Assembly (NCBI GenBank): GCA_963667575.2
Contig: CAXXHY010000025.1
Span: 124,001 to 188,000 of the forward strand
Reading direction: 5' to 3'
Length of the DNA stretch: 64,000 bases
Source of the DNA: G963665495 sp963667575
Lineage (GTDB): Bacteria > Desulfobacterota > Desulfovibrionia > Desulfovibrionales > Desulfovibrionaceae
Part shown: positions 44,731-54,080 of the stretch, in pieces
Numbering within the stretch: position 1 is the stretch's first letter
Layout of the letters: every line of letters begins with the position of its first letter
Position numbers and translations under genes: made by a program
The notes under the pieces: generated by a model
The model's database searches: none
Told to the model about the DNA's origin: nothing
The model's input: the letters and a program-made list of their open reading frames with translations, nothing else

Positions 44731-45321
44731 TTAAAAGGTCCCCCCGCTATGTTTTTTCGTCTTCAGGATCTTTTTCGAGGAAAAAGAAAAATGCGTATTG
44801 GTGGCCCAGGCCTCGAAACTATCCCCATGCCAGACCGGAAAGGTTTCCCGGTAATCGGAGGGAGGCCCCAGAACCTCTTTTAAAACGGCGTACATGTCCT
44901 TCTCGTACTTTGCGTTGTACTTGAAGGAAATCCCATAAAAGACTTCATTGAAAAATTTGTAACGCAGGAGCTGCAAAGGAATGTCCCGTATGCTCTTGTT
45001 GGCTCCCTTGACGGCGCAATTCAAACGTTCGCCAGGCATTTCGATGCATTGGACAAATTCCATCTGCAATCCGTCTTCCATTTCCTCCTTGGACATCCCC
45101 CAGGAAACGCCCCGAAACCCTTTTTCCAGGCCGGCGCCTTCAAGCGCTTCGTTGGACTGCGCAGGTACCGCATCGGGAGCAACGGACGATTGCGTAACGA
45201 ATGTCTCCCCAGAGAAAGGGTATCCCCATTCGATTTCCAAAGCGGAAACAGGGCTTGCAAAGCAAAGGGCTGCAGCCAACAACATAAAGCAATTCAGAAT
45301 GTTACGAGAAAATAAATACAT
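44731..45321 (-). CDS. Secreted hypothetical protein
   Basis: About 196 residues from the ATG at 45321 (GGAG nine bases upstream), with a signal peptide ending near VSA. The mature part contains GVSWGMSKEEMEDGL, a short motif seen in proteins that begin with a WG-M-x-x-E turn, then a helical and strand-rich domain with two cysteines (QCIE, NCAV). No reliable family name. It lies 18 bases upstream of the DsrE-like gene on the same strand. Confidence 0.6.
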   Translation of the reverse strand: MYLFSRNILNCFMLLAAALCFASPVSALEIEWGYPFSGETFVTQSSVAPDAVPAQSNEALEGAGLEKGFRGVSWGMSKEEMEDGLQMEFVQCIEMPGERLNCAVKGANKSIRDIPLQLLRYKFFNEVFYGISFKYNAKYEKDMYAVLKEVLGPPSDYRETFPVWHGDSFEAWATNTHFSFSSKKILKTKKHSGGTF

Positions 45322-45336
45322 ACGGACATACTCCAT

Positions 45337-45933
45337 TGACAGATTGTCGGATCAAATTCTCAGAACTGATGCAGCTGTTCCTTGTCCTCCTGCCAAAAAC
45401 TGACATTGAAAAAAATTGTTACTCCAGAAAACATGCTTAGTCAATAAAACATATACAATTTCATATTGTTACATCATAGAGAATATTTATTCTATTTATT
45501 CACTCATGCATATTGATGACTTGCATTAGTTGCGACGTTACACTACAGAATACGGACACAAGACAGTGCTTTTTTTTCACCATCCAGGTTGGCATTTAAT
45601 GCAATTTTAACGATTAAAAACTTTTTTTTGCAATTCATAGCGAGTTGTTATTTGTTCCATTTACTGTTGTTTCAATTTGCAAGAAGAATAACAATCAATG
45701 ATTGCTGTAATTGTCATACATTCCCTTACTTCGTGAAGGAGAGATCCGACATATTTCAGCAATTTCTTGTCTCAAAACCTTTTTTAACTTCCTTGTTTGG
45801 GATTTTACTTTTCTCTTTTCGAAAAGTGTTCTATAAGGTATGATACTTGTTGCCGTAGGGACTAATTCTCTAGGTATGTTTTATACAATCGGCAACCTGT
45901 CGCTGAAAGGATAAGAATTCTCCAGGGGGACGC
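45337..45933. other. AT-rich intergenic region upstream of cheV
   Basis: About 600 bases with no supported gene. The sequence is AT-rich with long T runs and includes TTTTCGAAAA near 45815. A TATAAGG/TATGAT segment near 45832 could be part of the cheV promoter, but no clear -35 was found. Confidence 0.5.
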
Positions 45934-46893
45934 ATGGCCCAGACAAATATTCTGTTGGAATCCGGAACAAATGAATTTGAAATTGTTGAGTTCTATATTG
46001 ACGAGGAAGGTATCGACGGGAAAAAATATCGAGGCTATTATGGCGTCAATGTTGCCAAAGTCCTTGAAATAATACGAATGCCCTCGGTCACTGAAATGCC
46101 GGAAGCGGGACATCCCTGCCTGCTTGGAGCATTCAACCTGCGTTCCAAGGTCGTTCCCCTTATCGACCTGTGCATATGGCTTGGCAAACAAATGGAAGCC
46201 ACTCATTCGTCCAAGGTAATCGTCACGGAGTTCAACTACGTAATCAACAGCTTTCTCGTCTCCGGCGTTACCCGCATTCACCGCTTGAGTTGGGACCAGG
46301 TGGAACCGCCGGACAAGTACGTTTCTCAATACAGTGAAGGATCCATTACCGGCGTAGTCAAATTCGATGACCGTATCGTGCTGCTCCTGGACATGGAAAA
46401 AATCGTCGCGGAACTGAACCCCTCATTGGGATTGATTGTCGACGAGACACAGCCTTCCGAAGAATTGGGCGTGGACAAGCCGGTGCATGTACTTTTCGCG
46501 GATGATTCCTCCATGATCCGGAAAACCCTCACCAGAGGGTTGCAGCAGGCCGGATTCGAAGTGACCGTAGCCAGCGACGGACGACAGGCATGGGATATGC
46601 TTCTCAAAATAAAGGAAGAATGCGGAGACAAGCCCATCACCGATCTGGTGAATATCGTCATTTCAGATGTTGAAATGCCGGTCATGGACGGGCATAATCT
46701 CACCAAGCGCATCAAGGAGGACGCGGTGCTCAAGCATCTGCCTGTTATTCTGTTCTCCTCTCTGATTACGGATGCGCTGCGGCACAAGGGCGAATCCGTT
46801 GGTGCTGACGAACAGATCGCCAAGCCGGATATTGCCACACTTACCACAAAAACCAAAAACCTGATTACAAAAACGCAGGGGTTGCAATTTTAG
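45934..46893 (+). CDS. cheV: Chemotaxis coupling protein CheV
   Basis: 319 residues. Residues 1 to about 165 are a CheW-like domain (FYIDEEG, GVNVAKVLEIIRMP, GAFNLRSKVVPLIDL). Residues about 185-310 form a receiver domain with ADDSSMIRKTL, phosphorylatable Asp in ISDVEMPVMDG (about 245) and the Lys in AKPD. CheV couples receptors to CheA and dampens signalling when phosphorylated. No other che genes lie in the window, so it is an unlinked copy. GGGGG precedes the start. Confidence 0.92.
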   Translation: MAQTNILLESGTNEFEIVEFYIDEEGIDGKKYRGYYGVNVAKVLEIIRMPSVTEMPEAGHPCLLGAFNLRSKVVPLIDLCIWLGKQMEATHSSKVIVTEFNYVINSFLVSGVTRIHRLSWDQVEPPDKYVSQYSEGSITGVVKFDDRIVLLLDMEKIVAELNPSLGLIVDETQPSEELGVDKPVHVLFADDSSMIRKTLTRGLQQAGFEVTVASDGRQAWDMLLKIKEECGDKPITDLVNIVISDVEMPVMDGHNLTKRIKEDAVLKHLPVILFSSLITDALRHKGESVGADEQIAKPDIATLTTKTKNLITKTQGLQF

Positions 46894-46907
46894 CAAAGGA
46901 CAGAAGC

Positions 46908-47222
46908 ATGGAGATAAAAATGCCGGAAGTAGCTAAAAAGGGACTGCGGCCTGTAAAGCAGACCATTGCCATCTTACATATGACCAGTGGCAAAATCATT
47001 CAGGGAAGCATTTTTTATTCCAAGCTCGAAACAGGAAAAATTCCATCCATCGACAGGGAAGGCGTGGACTTCCGCCTTTCCGACAAATTCAGCAATGACG
47101 ACCGCTTTGTCACTGTGGTGGATGCCGAGTACAAAACACATGAAAATGCCCAGGGTAAAAAATTTCCTGTCATTTTCGTCAACAAGGACCATATAGAGTT
47201 CGTCCGCCCAATGGAGAGTTGA
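46908..47222 (+). CDS. Small protein co-transcribed with cheV
   Basis: 104 residues, 14 bases after cheV. It has a strand-rich core (TIAILHMTSGKIIQGSIFYS; FVTVVDAEYKTH; KKFPVIFVNKDHIEFV), with no signal peptide and no known motif. Two-gene pairing and the terminator after it suggest a chemotaxis-linked accessory role. Not recognised. Confidence 0.68.
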   Translation: MEIKMPEVAKKGLRPVKQTIAILHMTSGKIIQGSIFYSKLETGKIPSIDREGVDFRLSDKFSNDDRFVTVVDAEYKTHENAQGKKFPVIFVNKDHIEFVRPMES

Positions 47223-47287
47223 TCTCCAGGGCAATCACGCCTATTCTCTTTCTTTCAGACGGCTACTCAAATTTCACAAAAACAACA

Positions 47288-47324
47288 AAAGCAGACGTCT
47301 TTCATGACGCTGCTTTCTTTTTTT
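47288..47324 (+). terminator. Terminator after the cheV operon
   Basis: A 12-base stem with one bulge (47288-47299 with 47306-47316), then a T-rich tail to 47324. The predicted HD-protein start is only four bases later. Confidence 0.75.
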
Positions 47325-47327
47325 ATT

Positions 47328-47885
47328 ATGGACCACGTAAATTATTTCGAACTCATCGCCCGGCTCATGCCCCCGGAACAAAGCTGTTTCGCCCATTATG
47401 TTCCCCATGTCACCCTGGTGACCCAAAAAGCCCTGAGAACAGCAGACCGACTCGGCCTGTCCCAGGAATCCCGCTGTTTCATCGAAGAAGCGGCCATGCT
47501 GCATGACGTGGGCATCATTACCTCCGATGCTCCGGGTATAGGCTGCTTTGGTTCGCTCCCCTATCTGCAGCACGGTATCGAAGGCAGAATAATACTGGAG
47601 CAGGAAGGTTTGCCGCGACATGCGCTGGTGGCGGAGCGCCACCTCGGGGTGGGAATTACCAAAGAGGAAATCGCCGAGCACGGCTTTCCTTTGCCCCGGC
47701 GCGAGATGATGCCGACCTGCATAGAAGAGCGTATCATCTGCTGGGCAGACCTGTTTTTCTCAAAAACAACGGAAAAGCTCTGGCACGAACGCAGTGCGGA
47801 TGAAGTACGTGCCAGTGTGACGCGCTATGGTGAACGTTCCGCCGCCACATTCGAAGAATGGAACCGCGAGTTTGCCGGGAGCTGA
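47328..47885 (+). CDS. HD-domain phosphohydrolase
   Basis: About 185 residues. An HD domain is indicated by HVTLVTQKAL, then AMLHDVGI (the His-Asp metal pair) and a later HALVAERH and ICWADLFFSKT helix. Such proteins hydrolyse nucleotides or phosphates. The start at 47328 follows the terminator T run and has no clear ribosome site, so the true start could be the ATG at 47304 or a later codon. Confidence 0.7.
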   Translation: MDHVNYFELIARLMPPEQSCFAHYVPHVTLVTQKALRTADRLGLSQESRCFIEEAAMLHDVGIITSDAPGIGCFGSLPYLQHGIEGRIILEQEGLPRHALVAERHLGVGITKEEIAEHGFPLPRREMMPTCIEERIICWADLFFSKTTEKLWHERSADEVRASVTRYGERSAATFEEWNREFAGS

Positions 47886-47939
47886 GCTACAGGGGATGCT
47901 GCTCAGCAGGTTATAATCCCGGATAGCTGTGCGAAAAAC

Positions 47940-48689
47940 TTATCCTTTTTTTTCAGAATGGTCGCCGAGGCCATCCCCATCCTTGGCAGCACGCCGGGGG
48001 CCCAATTCTTCGAGCATCTGAACCTGAATTTCCTGAATTTCCAACAGTCGTTGCCACTGACGCAGCATCAGATGATCCAGCTTCTCGTTCAGGTGGCGGA
48101 TTTCCATCTCGGCCTTGAGATTGACCTGGTAATCATGTTCGGCGCGCAGGCGGTCCTTTGACTCCTGCCTGTTCTGGCTCATCAGAATCACGGGAGCCTG
48201 AATGGCGGCCAGACAGGAAAGAAACAGATTGAGCAGAATAAAAGGGTACGGGTCAAAAGGGCCGGCCAGCAACTGCGTGGAATTCACAATAACCCAGGCC
48301 AGTAACACTCCGCAAAAACTGAAGATGAATGTCCAGCTTCCGCCGAATCTGGCAATACGGTCGGAAAAGCGCTCGCCCAGAGTCTGTACTTCGCTGAATT
48401 CTTCATTGAGATTGAGAGAAACCAGCTCGTGCTCATGCATGCTGCGGAGCACTTCTATTTCCAGATCATCCAGCTCGCCCTTTTCCTTTGTCAACAGCTC
48501 GGTAAGATAGCGTTCGCGATACAGCTGCAAATCGTGCAGGCAGATATACGCGCCGGATGAAAGCCCCGGATGCTCGAAAAGAATGAGTTTCTGCACCGCA
48601 GGACGGATCATATCCAGGGGGAAGCCCTCGGTCCGGAGCTTTTCTTGTCCGCAAACAGCGCAGGTAAAATGTTTTTTTCCTTGTTGCAT
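47940..48689 (-). CDS. DUF1003-family membrane protein
   Basis: About 249 residues from the ATG at 48689; GGAG is 11 bases upstream, and 48758 is a weaker alternative. An N-terminal CAVCGQEK zinc-like motif is followed by a helical region. Two membrane helices (about 145-200: FIFSFCGVLLAWVIVN and FILLNLFLSCLAAIQAPVILMSQNR) form the DUF1003 core. A long C-terminal coiled coil ends the protein. Family function is unknown. It lies about 100 bases after the MoaD-like gene. Confidence 0.78.
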   Translation of the reverse strand: MQQGKKHFTCAVCGQEKLRTEGFPLDMIRPAVQKLILFEHPGLSSGAYICLHDLQLYRERYLTELLTKEKGELDDLEIEVLRSMHEHELVSLNLNEEFSEVQTLGERFSDRIARFGGSWTFIFSFCGVLLAWVIVNSTQLLAGPFDPYPFILLNLFLSCLAAIQAPVILMSQNRQESKDRLRAEHDYQVNLKAEMEIRHLNEKLDHLMLRQWQRLLEIQEIQVQMLEELGPRRAAKDGDGLGDHSEKKG

Positions 48690-48791
48690 GTACGTCAGTG
48701 CTCCTTTGAACTGGTTCCCTTTATCCCTCTGCAGTGATTTGTCCAGAAGCTCTGCCATCGCGAGAATCAATGTGTGTAAAAAATCCCCGGA

Positions 48792-49013
48792 CTAACCGCC
48801 TCCAACTGGAGGAAAAAGGCCAAGCCTGTCACCGTCCGTAAGTACCGCGTCCAGTTCCTTGCCCCGGCCGTTGATGAAAATGATCCGTACGTCGTCAACC
48901 GGAATGCCCAGTTCGACAATGACGTCACGCACGGTGGCGCCTTCCGGATATTCCCTGTCAGGATCCGGTTCGTAATGATATAAGGTAGCGAAACATTTTA
49001 CAGTCAGGCGCAT
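48792..49013 (-). CDS. MoaD/ThiS-family small sulfur-carrier-like protein
   Basis: 73 residues ending in Gly-Gly-Gly (PPVGGG), the signature of MoaD, which is thiocarboxylated at its C-terminus and gives sulfur to molybdopterin. The beta-grasp pattern (MRLTVKCFATL, ATVRDVIVELG, FINGRGKELDAVLTDGD) is clear. It overlaps the preceding gene and belongs to the aor cluster, so it probably serves the tungstopterin cofactor of the AOR enzyme. A separate housekeeping MoaD may exist elsewhere. Confidence 0.82.
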   Translation of the reverse strand: MRLTVKCFATLYHYEPDPDREYPEGATVRDVIVELGIPVDDVRIIFINGRGKELDAVLTDGDRLGLFPPVGGG

Positions 49014-49669
49014 GCTTCATCTCCTTCTGCCAGCTCGACGGAAAAAAGCAGCAGCTTGCCCAGCAGCGGAATATCCAGGGAATAGTTGCTCATGTTCAGC
49101 TTATGTCCCTTGATCTCCATACCGTCCGCGGCTTCCCAAAACGTATCGGGGAGCTGGGTCAGCACCTCCTGCAGGCGCGCGTCCTGAACAAGTACGCCCT
49201 CCTGCAGCAATTCTTCGCCAATTTCAGCAAGCAACAGATTGAAAAACTTGATCCGAACCTGCGCCTGGCAATTGGAGTTCTCGCACGGGCCGTCTTCCTG
49301 GCAGGCAGAAATGCCGTTGCGCAGGGAGGACAGTTTTCCCCCGCGGCGCATCACCGCTCCGACCAGTCCGGGCATTGCCGCGGACACGGCCACCACGTCT
49401 CCATCATGAATAAAGGATTTCTCCAGATTGTCCACCGGCTTGGAATTGAGAAAAACGGTTTGAATGCGCTGCTCCACGAACTCCTGATCAAGGCCCATTT
49501 CCCGAATAAGCACTTCCAGAACATTGCAGCCTTCCGGAACTTCCAGCAACACGCCTTCCTGCAGCAGACCATGCAGTTCGGTCAGCATGTTTCTGGGGAC
49601 GCCCAAGAGGCGGATATGATCGTAGGAGGGATTGGCAGCGTCGGCGGATTCAGTTTGATTCGTGACCAT
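49004..49669 (-). CDS. AOR-associated protein with a MoaD-like N-terminal domain
   Basis: About 221 residues from the ATG at 49669 (GGAG upstream). Residues about 25-105 look like a degenerate ubiquitin fold: EVPEGCNVLEVLIREMG, VFLNSKPVDNLEKSFIHDGDVV and then MPGLVGAVMRRGG, which mimics the MoaD tail but inside a longer protein. After this come four cysteines (SACQEDGPCENSNC) and a strand-rich domain. It lies between aor and the MoaD gene, so it may carry sulfur or metal to AOR. Function is not known. Confidence 0.65.
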   Translation of the reverse strand: MVTNQTESADAANPSYDHIRLLGVPRNMLTELHGLLQEGVLLEVPEGCNVLEVLIREMGLDQEFVEQRIQTVFLNSKPVDNLEKSFIHDGDVVAVSAAMPGLVGAVMRRGGKLSSLRNGISACQEDGPCENSNCQAQVRIKFFNLLLAEIGEELLQEGVLVQDARLQEVLTQLPDTFWEAADGMEIKGHKLNMSNYSLDIPLLGKLLLFSVELAEGDEACA

Positions 49670-49702
49670 GGAGGCTCTCCAGATAAAATTGCATGCGTGA
49701 AT

Positions 49703-49739
49703 AAAACGGCGGCAAGAGGCAGAAGCCCTCTTGCCGCCG
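49703..49739 (-). terminator. Terminator or attenuator between aor and its accessory gene
   Basis: Perfect 13-base stem (49707-49719 with 49727-49739) with a seven-base loop, followed on the minus strand by four T residues. It may reduce expression of the two downstream accessory genes relative to aor. Confidence 0.75.
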
Positions 49740-49760
49740 AACTCAACCACTCAATTCATT

Positions 49761-51491
49761 TTAGAGATCAGCCATGACTTTGTCGAGTTCTTCATCCGGC
49801 ACGTCGAATGTGACATTGTGCGGAGCAAGTTTCTCGCGTTTGAAGTACATGGGCAGGCGATCATGCTTGCTGGTGAAACCGGCCGCACGGTTGAACTCCA
49901 CCTCGTTTTTGAGAATGGATTTGCCGTATGCGGCAACATCTTCAGCAGTCAGATTCCAGCCGTAGAAGGCATTCAGCAGATCCACAAGGGCCTGGAAGGT
50001 TTCGGGCTGATCAAGCAGCGCAAAGGCAATGAACAGACACATGCCCGTGGCATCAACAGCCGCAGTGGCGATCTGCAGATTACGCGAAAGTTCCGCCTGT
50101 CCTTCGTTGGACAGAGGATCAACATCACCGCCAACCTTGAGAATGTTGGTGGCAATGGCGTATCCGGCGGTGTGGTCCGCACCCTGAGTGGTAGTGGCGT
50201 AGGTTACGCCGATGCCTTTGATGGCGCGCGGATCGTAAGCCGGCATGGCCTGATTTTTGACCACAGGAGCCTGCTCAATACCGTAGGCCTTGGCAGTGGC
50301 CGCCGTACCCATGCCGAGAATCCGGCCAAGGGGAGTCCCCTTGCCGACTTCATGGACCAGGTTGATGGCTGCTTCGGCATCGCCAAAGGGAACAACGCCG
50401 GCTTGCATGGCAACACCGATGGTGGATCCCATCTCAATGGTGTCCAGGCCGTAATCGTCGTCCAGGCGGTCCATCATGGCAATGGCGTCAAGATCGTCAA
50501 TACCGCAGTTGCCGCCATGGGACCAGGTGGTCTCATATTCGGGCTGCTTGGTCAGATAATTGCCGTCCTTGTCATTATAAATGCCGGAACAACGGATAAC
50601 GCAGCCGCGATGGCAACCGTGTGTAGGATTGCCGCCACGCTTGGCTTCCAGTTCGGCCTGAGCCTCTCCGCTGATCTTGGAGGTATTGGTCCACTGACCG
50701 TTGGAGAAGTTCGCGTACGGATAACCGCCCGCTTCGTTGATGATGTTGGTAAGAACGTTCGTGCCGTAGGCAGGAAGTCCTTCACCGGTTACAGGGTGCT
50801 TCTTGAGACCGGCGACAAAGCGCTTGTTGGCGTCCTTGTACTTTTCCGGATCGGCAGGTTCGCGATTGGAAAGTCCCGATCCATCCAGCAGAATGACTTT
50901 GATTCCCTTGGAGGCCATAACAGCACCCACACCACCGCGTCCGCAGTGGCGGGTGGGACGACCTTCGGGATCAGTGACGCTGATGGTGGAATTGGCCATA
51001 CGCATTTCGCCGGCAGTGCCAACGGAAATCATGCAGCCGTTTTTCTGATAAACGTCGAGGAACTTGTCCATCATCTGGTAGTTGGTCAACATCTTCAGGC
51101 TTTCATCAATTTCCAATTTCACGCCATCTTTTCCGAGCGTCATCTTGTAGGGTCCGTCTGCAAGACCTTCAAGGACAATCGCCGCATAGCCGAGCCTGGC
51201 AATAATCTGCGCAGCCTGGCCGCCGGCGTTGGATTCCTTGATGGTGCCGGTCAACGGGCTCTTGCATCCGACGGACAACCTGCCGGACATGGCAGCCATG
51301 GTGCCGGACAGCAAGCCTGGAGCGATTACAAGCTTGTTTTCCGGTCCAAGCGCATGGCATTCGGCTGGTACTTCCTTGAATACCATAGCCGAAGTCAAGG
51401 CGCGGCCACCGAGGCCCTCGTAGTCGCCAAGCGGTTCTTCCCTAACCGCCGGGCCACCTGGGGCACTCATGTCGATTCGCATGATCTTCAT
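49761..51491 (-). CDS. aor: Tungsten aldehyde:ferredoxin oxidoreductase
   Basis: 576 residues with the AOR layout. The N-terminal pterin-binding domain has GGRALTSAMVF and GPLTGTIKESNAGG-like motifs. The [4Fe-4S] cluster is bound by CX3CX3C (HGCHRGCVIRC near 292) plus a distant Cys near 485. Later pterin contacts appear near GVTYATTTQGADHT. It oxidises aldehydes to acids with ferredoxin as acceptor. It opens a minus-strand unit with a MoaD-like partner and an accessory protein. Typical AORs are about 600-620 residues, so this is a compact member. Substrate range is unknown. Confidence 0.93.
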   Translation of the reverse strand: MKIMRIDMSAPGGPAVREEPLGDYEGLGGRALTSAMVFKEVPAECHALGPENKLVIAPGLLSGTMAAMSGRLSVGCKSPLTGTIKESNAGGQAAQIIARLGYAAIVLEGLADGPYKMTLGKDGVKLEIDESLKMLTNYQMMDKFLDVYQKNGCMISVGTAGEMRMANSTISVTDPEGRPTRHCGRGGVGAVMASKGIKVILLDGSGLSNREPADPEKYKDANKRFVAGLKKHPVTGEGLPAYGTNVLTNIINEAGGYPYANFSNGQWTNTSKISGEAQAELEAKRGGNPTHGCHRGCVIRCSGIYNDKDGNYLTKQPEYETTWSHGGNCGIDDLDAIAMMDRLDDDYGLDTIEMGSTIGVAMQAGVVPFGDAEAAINLVHEVGKGTPLGRILGMGTAATAKAYGIEQAPVVKNQAMPAYDPRAIKGIGVTYATTTQGADHTAGYAIATNILKVGGDVDPLSNEGQAELSRNLQIATAAVDATGMCLFIAFALLDQPETFQALVDLLNAFYGWNLTAEDVAAYGKSILKNEVEFNRAAGFTSKHDRLPMYFKREKLAPHNVTFDVPDEELDKVMADL

Positions 51492-52106
51492 GATGTTAAA
51501 CTCCTGGGTTTGGTTATACTACCTTTATTACCTTAGCCTGAGCGATGGTATCAGGTTCGAAAAGCTCCTACAATACCACACCCCCCTGGATTACAAATTA
51601 TTATGCTAAAAAAAACAACCTAGATAATTGGCTGAAATATTTCACCCTTTTTTCTATGTGAATTCATAATAATACAAAATAATGAATAAAATTTTATATT
51701 AATACATATACAACAACTGAAAATAAGCACATTCAATAAGTAAATAAAAATAGATCTATACTCAGCTCATACGGGTGCACAATTTCCCCTGGGGGGAGTC
51801 CTTTTGTCTTCTCTCCGCATGAATCTGCTCCCTGCAAATACAACAATCCTGAAGTTGTCCACTGGCACCATTTGCAGCAAGACAAACTCAGGAACACAAA
51901 AATATTGTGTTTAAAAAACAGATTGTTATAGCAAAAATAGAAACCGACAGCTTTTTCATAGAGTCAGCACCCCGGCACGCTGCAGGAGGACCAGGCGGAG
52001 ACAACAGCAAGAATGCCATGAAGCAGGAATCTATTTCTGTTTTGACGCTGCCTTCCGCTCTATTAAGAATACCCGAGCAGTATAAAATACCGTGTGGGAT
52101 TACAAA
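51492..52106. other. Intergenic region upstream of aor
   Basis: About 600 bases, AT-rich in the middle (51640-51780). Several weak open frames on plus have no ribosome site. It should contain the aor promoter on minus and the promoter of the next small gene on plus. Confidence 0.45.
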
Positions 52107-52337
52107 ATGGATAACAACGAAAAAATGGAACCGCGTGTCCTGGCTTCAGTTTCCTGGAAAAAACCTTCTCAAAAGCCGGAAAAATTCGTACTGCACTTTC
52201 AAAATGACATTTATATAATAGATTGCAACAAATACGTGGAGGTTTCAAAAAAGATCTGCAATATCCTTTTTGAGGAGGAAAACATCAATGTGACTGTTTT
52301 GCCAGATGAAGTTCTGGAGGAGAAAAATGCAGGCTAA
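52107..52337 (+). CDS. Small hypothetical protein
   Basis: About 76 residues, with a start only tentatively at 52107. The sequence has a balanced strand/helix pattern (KFVLHFQNDIYIIDCNKYVEVSKK; INVTVLPDEVLEE) and is acidic at the end. It reads as a plausible protein but is short and lacks a clear ribosome site. Low confidence. Confidence 0.35.
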   Translation: MDNNEKMEPRVLASVSWKKPSQKPEKFVLHFQNDIYIIDCNKYVEVSKKICNILFEEENINVTVLPDEVLEEKNAG

Positions 52338-52670
52338 AAAAAATGAAAACAGATAGTATCCGGATTTTAAAATACACCGTAACATGCTTGCCTGAAAATA
52401 CACATGTGCAAAAACAGCCGGCCAGGCAGATTTACCGTAATCTCCACGAGAGGCTTTTATCATTGCGTCCGGGGTATTTTATCCCGTATACTGTACGCAA
52501 AAATCCCGCTACCTGGGGAGAGTCGTATCCTCATGACCATGACACAAAGGATTTACCATTCATTCCAAACGCTCAAGCTTGAGCGCTGGCATGAAAAGTC
52601 AGCCCCGGACAGCAGCAAGACATGTGCTTCCGGGGATAACGCCTGCGTTGCGGGAATCCGGCACCAGGAA
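52338..52670. other. Intergenic region
   Basis: About 330 bases between the small protein and the radical SAM gene. Open frames here overlap one another without ribosome sites and have no codon pattern I trust. Nothing else seen. Confidence 0.4.
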
Positions 52671-53978
52671 CTATTCGTAGCGAACCGGCTGTTTTTTGCC
52701 GATCTCATCCGTCCGTATAAAGGGATTGAAGTAACCCGTGCCAACCTCCGGAAAGTCTCTGTGCAAACGCTTCAAAAAATTCGCCAGGCCCATGGCCGGC
52801 CCCATCCCGCCCTGTTTTGTGGCAAGCTCCCAGTACAGTTCGGGGTCAAGATTCAAATTTCTGAGCTGGATATAATCAACCCCGGTTTCTCGTATCAACG
52901 CGGACAGCTGTTCGTACTCCTGCTCCGTATCGCTTACACCCGGAAAATACAGATAGTTGAAGGAAACAAAGATTCCATTTTCCTTGGCGGCCAGAATGGT
53001 CTTTCTCACGTCTTCAAAACCATAACTTTTGGGACGATAATAGGCTTCGTACAACTCCCTTCTGGCACTGTTCAAGCTGACCCGGATGGAATCAAGCCCG
53101 GCCTCGGCCAGCATGGGCATGACTTCCGGTCTGCTGCCGTTGGTGTTGATATTGACCGTGCCGCTGCCGCCCTGCGTTCGGAACAGGCGCACTGCCTTGG
53201 CGATCAGCTCCGCTTCCATGAGCGGTTCGCCCTCGCACCCCTGTCCGAAAGAAAAAACCGGACGCGATTCACGCGACAGGTGCGTACGCATGACTTCAAC
53301 TATTTCCTCGGGGCTGGGTTGAAAAGTGATTCTGTTCTGTGTGGAGGGGAATCCCGAATCATCCGATTGCAACGAAATACACCCCACGCAGGCGGCATTA
53401 CACGTACGGGAAGTCGGCAATGGAGCCTCATAGCGTCCGAGAAACAGATTTCTTGCAGCCGGGCAGCAACTGCCAAGCGCACAATGACACAAATGACCTA
53501 CAAGCCGGTTCTCGGGAAACTGTCTTTGCAGTTGTCGCGAACCCGTCTGTATTCTTTTTTTGGATATCCCGGTAAACACCTGGCGGATGTCGGTGTCGAC
53601 CTTTTTGGCGCAAACCCAGAACTTGCCGGCGTCCCAACCAACCGCGGAGTAGGCGAACAACGGCAGAACAGGAACATCTCCCGCGGCGTCCGTGTGATAC
53701 GCGGCATGCGCGCCAAGGGTGTATCCCGGACTCACAAATGCGGCCACTGCGAACTCTTCAAGCTGTTCGATCTTGCCTGTTTCGTCATCAAGCCCCAAGG
53801 CCCTGCGTTTCGGCAACAAAAAAAGTTCGCTTTCCTCCGGCAGGGGCACCAGTTCGTCCGGACGAGGCAAAGCAATGGTGTCTCCGCGACGGCAAAGCAT
53901 CAGCAGATCGGGATGATCATAGATCGATCCGTCCTTGTCCGCATACAACATTCTGGGTTTTACTTTTCTACTGGCCAT
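52671..53978 (-). CDS. Radical SAM protein with an extra cysteine cluster
   Basis: 435 residues. The radical SAM motif CNAACVGC (CxxxCxxC) lies near residue 190, and GCEGEPLM, NTNGSRPEV and DSIRVSLNSARREL support the barrel. Before it sits CHCALGSCCPAARN, a cluster of four cysteines that may bind a second iron-sulfur centre. The N-terminal 150 residues form an extra domain. The substrate is unknown. The next gene is the acidic anchored protein on the opposite strand, so no operon partner is visible. Confidence 0.8.
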   Translation of the reverse strand: MASRKVKPRMLYADKDGSIYDHPDLLMLCRRGDTIALPRPDELVPLPEESELFLLPKRRALGLDDETGKIEQLEEFAVAAFVSPGYTLGAHAAYHTDAAGDVPVLPLFAYSAVGWDAGKFWVCAKKVDTDIRQVFTGISKKRIQTGSRQLQRQFPENRLVGHLCHCALGSCCPAARNLFLGRYEAPLPTSRTCNAACVGCISLQSDDSGFPSTQNRITFQPSPEEIVEVMRTHLSRESRPVFSFGQGCEGEPLMEAELIAKAVRLFRTQGGSGTVNINTNGSRPEVMPMLAEAGLDSIRVSLNSARRELYEAYYRPKSYGFEDVRKTILAAKENGIFVSFNYLYFPGVSDTEQEYEQLSALIRETGVDYIQLRNLNLDPELYWELATKQGGMGPAMGLANFLKRLHRDFPEVGTGYFNPFIRTDEIGKKQPVRYE

Positions 53979-54080
53979 TTGTTTTGCAATTTTTATAGAG
54001 ATGTGCTAGAAAAATTCTAACCTGTTTTTTGGAATAGCCTAAACTCACGCCTCTTGAAAATTTCCCGTGCGAGGTTTTGT

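Noticed and set aside
45589..45843. Short plus frame encoding a hydrophobic peptide upstream of cheV
   Set aside because: It is a Phe/Leu-rich reading of an AT-rich, T-run segment with no ribosome site.
52404..54020. Plus-strand frame of over 500 codons across the radical SAM gene
   Set aside because: The minus strand has the CxxxCxxC motif and a full radical SAM core; the plus frame has none and starts in a gap without a ribosome site.
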